Shown: positions 58,721 to 64,000 of the stretch, one piece after another
Numbering within the stretch: position 1 is the stretch's first letter
How the letters are laid out: each line of letters begins with the position of its first letter
From: Odontocerum albicorne
Taxonomy: Eukaryota; Arthropoda; Insecta; Trichoptera; Odontoceridae
Direction: 5' to 3'
DNA length: 64,000 nt
Assembly (NCBI GenBank): GCA_949825065.1
Contig: OX463847.1
Location: forward strand, 38,063,042 to 38,127,041
Notes under the pieces: generated by a model
What the model was told of the DNA's origin: nothing
What the model saw: the letters and a program-made list of their open reading frames with translations, nothing else
Database searches by the model: none
Translations under genes and position numbers: made by a program

Positions 58721-59802
58721 GTTCTCACACCCCTCTCCTGACAATAACCATATAAATCAACCAACCATTTTGTTGACTTTATTTATTAGTGTTTTTATAA
58801 ATAAAACTGAGCGCTTTGTTTCTTTTTATACGAAATATTTCTCAATTAAAAAAAATATGTCATAACGACTTTCAAAACATTTTACGTTTACAAAATATTT
58901 GGGCTATGAAGAAAGTAATTGCGTGTTTATACGTCAAATTGAAACGCAAAATTGCACTTAATGTTTGTGAGCGATGGTTTTAATATTTGCTGTATTTGAG
59001 CAATATTTCGTATAGTAAAAAACTTTTTATTCTCAATCAAGATTTTTGTTTGGTTGTTATTAATCGTAATTAGCCTTCAAGAGCAGATATCATCTTCGAG
59101 TGTCGTATTACCTTTACAGAGTTTTCAAACCATATTTGACACACACGATCGCTTGCGGCATCGTCGCTTTATTCTGTATGTACATATTTTTTGGTTTTGG
59201 TCACATATTTTCCTTAGTGGCACTAAAATATCTTCAAGACTGAAAAAATAACTAATTTCGTTCCATCTTCAAAATGACGTCATAAAAATACTCGGTTATC
59301 AATGACCTTTCATAAAACAACACTGAGTACGTTAAGAATTATGTTAGCAACAAAAACATCCAGTACGTTTAGAATAATGTTAGCAACAAAAAAAATGTTC
59401 TAAAAGCATTTGTCCGTGTAATACGAAATTTTGATAGTTTTCGAATTGTATGATATTTAAGGCAAACCAAATATTTAATATTATCCTTCATTTGTCCTTT
59501 AATAATTTATAATTTAAAATTGTGGTGTAAAAATAAAACAGGGCAAACTAAATTGCCTTTTTAACGATGCCTGCCTTAAACGGGTGACATTTTATTGCCA
59601 ATACTTCACCGAATCTTTTTGCTAAAAAAACTCATTCGACGTTCTTATATTACTGATCGTTGTGTATATATTTTAACCGTTCAATTAAAATCAATACATT
59701 TTTTTTAGTTAAATTGTTTAAAAAAAATCCTAGGAAATTTTATGTAGCAAAAGAAACGATTTTTCATTGCTTTATTGTATTACATTTTCGTTATATACAG
59801 TA
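58721..59802. other. No feature recognised
   Basis: A+T-rich; a ~46-bp duplication (AGTACGTT(A/T)AGAAT(T/A)ATG, GTTAGCAACAAAAA) near 59325-59395. Otherwise nothing. Confidence 0.45.
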
Positions 59803-59985
59803 CAACCTGGCGAGCTTATTGCTATGTGTCAATCTCTTTCGACCAACTTCTCGTTGGTCGAAAGAGATTTTGACACAGAAAAACAGTCAAAACTTTTTTT
59901 TTAATCTTGGTTCGAACGGAAATCAAACCACAACTCCCGTACAGGTGTCTTATCAACTAAACAATCGAAATTGTCTTATTTGCCA
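59803..59985 (-). mobile_element. SINE-1 with inverted tail duplication
   Basis: The minus strand has a degraded head (A-box-like ATTGTTTAGTTGATAAGAC and B-box-like TGGTTTGATTTCCG), a linker and the LINE-like tail. A perfect 17-bp inverted repeat (AATCTCTTTCGACCAAC, loop TTCTC, then its complement; 59831-59869) shows that part of the tail was copied back inverted. Confidence 0.7.
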
Positions 59986-60295
59986 GCATTAACCGGTACT
60001 TTTATGATTGAAATACTCAAATACAAATATTTAAAGTGTATTACTAATATGATTATTCGACAACATTAACCGGTACTTTTATGATTGAAATACTCAAATA
60101 CAAATATTTTAAAGTGTATTACTAATATGATTATTCGACAACATTAACCGGTACTTTTATGATTGAAATGCTCAAATACAAATATTTTAAAGTGTATTAC
60201 TAATATGATTATTTGACAACATTAACCGGTACTTTTATGATTGAAATACTCAAATACAAATATTTTAAAGTGCATTACTTATTTGACAACATTGT
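59986..60295. repeat. 78-bp tandem repeat, four copies
   Basis: Units start ATTAACCGGTACTTTTATGA at 59988, 60065, 60143 and 60221 and are nearly identical. The array directly abuts the head end of SINE-1; the fourth copy is shortened. Confidence 0.95.
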
Positions 60296-60419
60296 CGAAA
60301 TTTTACTTTTGTATTCGATTTCAAATTAAATTGATTAAAAAACTATGATTCTCGATATGTCTTTTTGCTTAACCGTTCGTGGATAACCTTAACCTGTTTT
60401 TCTTACAAGTGTACATATT

Positions 60420-60690
60420 TGGTTGGTCTACAACAATTTCGGAAACAAAATGTCAGATAAATTGTTTCATTGCCGTCTCTACCATTTAGTGACTTTATTG
60501 CAAAACTTTCATCAAGAAGTAAAAATATAATGTTTCGTGTTTCCGTGGTACTGTGCTTCATCAATTATAAGAAGGTCTTCAATTGCGTTAGATACAAATG
60601 CCTCTGATAATAGCACGTGGATAGCTAATATACCTGATAAATAGTCTTTACCTTAGTGACTCCACGTATGTTCGGGAAGATGATCTTTTT
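60420..60690 (+). mobile_element. LINE reverse-transcriptase fragment (motif A region)
   Basis: The plus strand near 60545-60600 reads VLCFINYKKVFNCVRYKCL, matching the F(I/V)DYxKAFDxVxxxxL motif A of LINE reverse transcriptases, though both aspartates of that motif are now Asn. Stops follow at once. The flanking extent is a guess. Confidence 0.5.
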
Positions 60691-61239
60691 TCTATATACT
60701 TTTAAGTACTCAAAAACTTAAGTACTTAAAAAAGATATTTAGGCTAAATAAAAAAAATAAAAAAATTCGTTTCCGTCAGACCAATAAACCTTTCATGCAT
60801 GTTTAAAACTCTACGATACATCATCTTGGCTGACCGTTTGCAACTAAATTGGGATTTTAAAAAAAAATTATATAAACTTCTTAATCCATTATCTGAGTAA
60901 CTTTGACACCCCTAAATCCTTCACGTCCCAACCCTGGACGTGAGACTCCTCTTTAGAATTGTTAACTTATAAGGGTTACTACTCTCAGAATATATACTTT
61001 TTCTCGATATTTGTGAGTTTTTTTCTCACAATATTTTATTGGAATATGTACTAGACTGTAAGTGTACACTTATCATCTCTTCAAATATCTTGGGTTCCAC
61101 ATACAGGTATTTTCGAAATTTACCTAAATATGCTATAAACATAGTATACACTTTATTCATTATTTTGAGTGTTTCTTGGAAAATGATTCCGAATACTGAA
61201 AATTCCTAAATGTATTTTCTTGACGTTTCTGAAAGCTCG
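60691..61239. other. No feature recognised
   Basis: A+T-rich; nothing supported. Confidence 0.5.
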
Positions 61240-62330
61240 ACACAATTGTCGGCGGGACTTCATAATCGGAATTATGATAATTTATATAACGCTGTTTAGA
61301 TATAAAAGTCTCATCAAAGACACTCTTATTATTGAGATATTAAAATATTGCAATATAAATATATGAAGATAATTTACTTATGGACGACGAACTTCAAAGA
61401 AATCTTTGTAAATCTTCCGATATATGAATAATCACACCCAGTTTTAGGTACAGTGTAGTGTATATGTGTAGTGTTCATATGTAATCATTCATTTAAGTAT
61501 ACTGTAGTGTGTGTAGTGTTCATGTGTAATCATTAATTTAGGTGCAGAGTATGTGTGTAGTGTTCATTTGAAATCATTTTTTTAGGTGCAGTGTAGTGTA
61601 TGTGTGTAGTGTTCATATATAATAAATTATTTAGGTGCAGTGTAGTGAACGTATGCAGTGTTCATGTGTAATCATTCATTTAGGTGCAGTGTATGTGTGT
61701 AGTGTTCATATATACAAATTTATTTAGGTGCAGTGTAGTGTATGTGTATAGTGTTTATATATACTACTTTATTTAGGTGCAATGTAGTGTATGTGTGTAG
61801 TATTCATATATACTAATTTATTTAGGTTCAGTGCAGTGTATGTGTGTAGTGTTCATACTATATATACTAATTTATTTAGGTGAAGTGCAGTGTACGTGTG
61901 TAGTGTTCATATATACTAATTTATTTAGGTGAAGTGCAGTGTACGTGTGTAGTGTTCATATATACAAATTTATTTAGAGTATGTGTATAGTGTTCATATG
62001 TACTAATTTATTTAGGTGCAGTGTAGTGTATGTGTGTAGTATTCATATATACTAATTTATTTAGGTTCAGTGCAGTGTATGTGTGTAGTGTTCATATATA
62101 CTAATTCAGAACTTATCCGATGAAGGAGTAAGGTGTCCTACCATCGGACCGAAACTCCGAACAAGCTATCCATCACTTGAAATATGATATAATAATTTAT
62201 TTTGATAAGACCTCCCGAAAAGAGTTATCTTCAAGTGTTCATTTACTTCACATGGCACCCTTATCTCTAACAACTTGAAACAGGTAATTCGACGTCAGCA
62301 ACGGTAACAGTTATAATATTAGATTGATTT
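61240..62330 (+). repeat. R-D dispersed repeat, copy 3, with expanded core
   Basis: Left block (GATAATTTATATAACGCTGT, AAATCTTCCGATATATGAAT) and right block (TTTTGATAAGACCTCCCGAA, TCTTCAAGTG, CTTATCTCTAACA) match copies 1 and 2. Between them lies the 49-bp minisatellite. No coding capacity. Confidence 0.65.
61440..62110. repeat. ~49-bp minisatellite, about 13 copies
   Basis: Units contain TTTAGGTGCAGTGTAGTGTA and TGTGTAGTGTTCATATATAC. Unit length varies by omission of GTAGT or AGGTGCAGT blocks. Copy 2 of the R-D repeat (48480-48500) holds the same GTGTAGTGTTCA once, so this is local expansion. Confidence 0.93.
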
Positions 62331-63699
62331 GGAACAAACATTTTATTCGATGATAACAATATCGACCTCAATGTTCTATCCCTCTTCGAAAGAACATCTC
62401 TCAGACACAGATTTGAAAGATACAGTAGAGGCATCCCATTAAGGTACTTGAATACTTAACGTTTGAAATTAATCCATCCGGGACACTCCAGACAATAATA
62501 TATTTTCAATTTGTTACTCATAAGTCGTGAAAATGCAACAATCATTTTTTTCTGTAGATATTTTTAATGTAGATGTTTGGTTTTGGTAGATATATTTAAT
62601 GTAGATATTTTTAAGTTGAGGAAGGTTTTTTTTTTTCGGAAATTCCTTAATCTTAGATCTTGACTGGGAGACTGATTATTCCATTTCTTTTCCTTATTTT
62701 TTTTAATTCACCCCACAATTTTGCATTCCCGTTGCCCTTGAGAGAGGTTTTATATTTTTCTTATATTCTTGAATTAATTTAATTCATTGTACATTTTTTT
62801 TACTTTTCATGTTTTACTATATTTATTATGTATCATAATATATAGTATATTGAAAGATAACATATGTGTACCTGAAATGTTAGTTTTTTTTAAAGATTAC
62901 AAAGAAAAAACCGAAATCTTTGATTATAAAAATATACATAATCTTTTTAATAATTACTGGTTTGATATGTCGCGAACACTTAAGTATCGTTTATTTTGTT
63001 AATAAATAAAAAACATATAACATATTTTCTTGTCTTGCCAACCCATTGCATGAGTGACCAACTTAATTTTTCATTTAAATAACATTTCTTTATATCAAAG
63101 GATTCGGTTTTAAATTTAACAAAACATTATTTTGTTATTTTAAAATTTACAATAATCCTTGCTACACGTGTCTGCCTCCTTTTCCGGGGCTCTCTTCAAT
63201 GAGCCTCAAGACAAAAGGCAGAAATACATGATAGCAAATTTTATAGTCAAACATTTTTTTAAATGAAATTGAAAATAAAGTATGAAGTAAAACTCTTTTT
63301 CATTCAATCAATTTTTTTAAGCATTGAATTTCTAGTTTATTCAATGACATGTTTTTAACTCTGATTTATGATTTAGTCTTAAAAATATTCATATGAAGAC
63401 AATATTGTCTCCCGGTCACACTCTTCAATATGTTAGTACTATCAATTTGAATTCGTTGAGAGGAACTATACAAATACATAAATAAATTTCTTGAATCTAA
63501 GAACAGACGTTTGTTCAAATCAATTGATATCGACCGGGGTTTGCGGATTATGTACACGAGCCGGGGAGGGGTGTATTTTAAACATAATTAAGTTAAAATC
63601 CACCTGACGACGAGGAAGACGGAGGTCATTGATATCAGCAGTGAACTCAAATAAACCAGTGAGTATAAAATAGACAATAAGTGTTTTATTTTTACTAAA
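62331..63699. other. Long stretch without recognisable features
   Basis: A+T-rich; short frames (62787-63002, 63366-63557) show no domain. The CCTGACGACGAGGAAGACGG patch near 63602 is less A+T-rich but unassigned. Confidence 0.45.
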
Positions 63700-63895
63700 A
63701 ATATTAATTTTGTTTTATCAAATACAGTTTATTACATTTTGTGTAACGGTATAAACCAGCCGGTTTCAAGGCTTTGACCTCATCATCAGGAAGCACAAAA
63801 AAAACAGTGTTTTATAAAATAAATTATAATGTATTTAAACCTCCAAAATTTTAATGTCTTAAGTATAAATAAAATATATAATATTTATATATAAA
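63700..63895 (-). mobile_element. Foldback element, internally deleted copy
   Basis: Left arm TTTTGTTTTATCAAATACAG to CATCATCAGGAAGCACAAAA, then only the outer right arm (AACAGTGTTTTATAAAATAA) and a complement of the leader (CTCCAAAATTTTAATGTCTT). Most of the right arm is missing. Flanks are too A+T-rich to fix a duplication. Confidence 0.75.
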
Positions 63896-64000
63896 TAAAT
63901 TTGTTATCCATATGAGAGAAGAGTTTTTTCTTCTTCTCGAAGTGCCATATTTTATCGGAGGTTGACCACCATCATGATATGTCCTTATCATGTTCATTGC

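Overview
The window looks like nuclear DNA of an insect, or at least an arthropod. It is roughly 70% A+T, holds (TTAGG)n tracts (the common insect telomere motif), and contains Tc1/mariner, pogo/Tigger, hAT-, piggyBac- and Helitron-type sequence, tRNA-derived SINEs, several lineages of non-LTR retrotransposons and many minisatellites. I see no bacterial operon, phage or viral block, and no host gene I can identify. Every protein that can be named is transposon-derived and broken.

Layout. 1-1.46 kb: satellite with a 276-bp higher-order repeat. 1.7-9.8 kb: foldback elements, a 150-bp hAT MITE with a perfect target duplication, LINE tails and a TTAA-flanked piggyBac-like MITE. 10-19 kb: a solo-LTR-like element, a second TTAA MITE, a 34-bp minisatellite, a LINE 3' end, SINEs and a second higher-order satellite (62-bp dimer, 248-bp period). 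19.5-23 kb: a deleted Tigger element, a truncated DUF4817-type mariner relative, and a LINE copy whose reverse-transcriptase codons expanded into a 21-bp minisatellite. 24-31.4 kb: SINEs, a composite array mixing a ~108-bp unit with TTAGG runs, a LINE and a 573-bp tandem duplication. 32-38.7 kb: two more LTR-like elements, SINEs and a nearly complete mariner (1,289 bp, TA duplications, DD34D, two single-base frameshifts). 40.5-42.3 kb: A+T-rich tandem repeats and about 630 bp of (AT)n. 43-54 kb: LINE fragments, minisatellites and an internally deleted DUF4817 element lying inside a 48-bp tandem array. 54-64 kb: a foldback half-element, a 990-bp hAT element with a nested hairpin, a Helitron remnant, a SINE, a 78-bp array, and a dispersed repeat carrying an expanded 49-bp minisatellite.

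How the parts relate. The main SINE family shares its 3' tail with the main LINE family (called LINE-A here), the usual sign that the SINE uses that LINE's enzyme. Insertions are nested: MITEs in LINEs, a SINE in a LINE, a hairpin in a hAT element. Family names such as LINE-A, LINE-B, LINE-C, SINE-1, SINE-2 and R-D are labels for this window only.

The strongest unusual signals are: a foldback family with 9-bp target duplications and unequal ends; minisatellites arising inside transposable elements; two higher-order satellites; the TTAGG composite array; and apparent over-representation of the 8-mer TACTCGTA. Two open frames (near 25.8 and 48.0 kb, minus strand) are the only candidates for host exons, and both are weak. 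All comparisons were made by eye and family names come from recognised motifs, so boundaries are approximate unless a target-site duplication is given.
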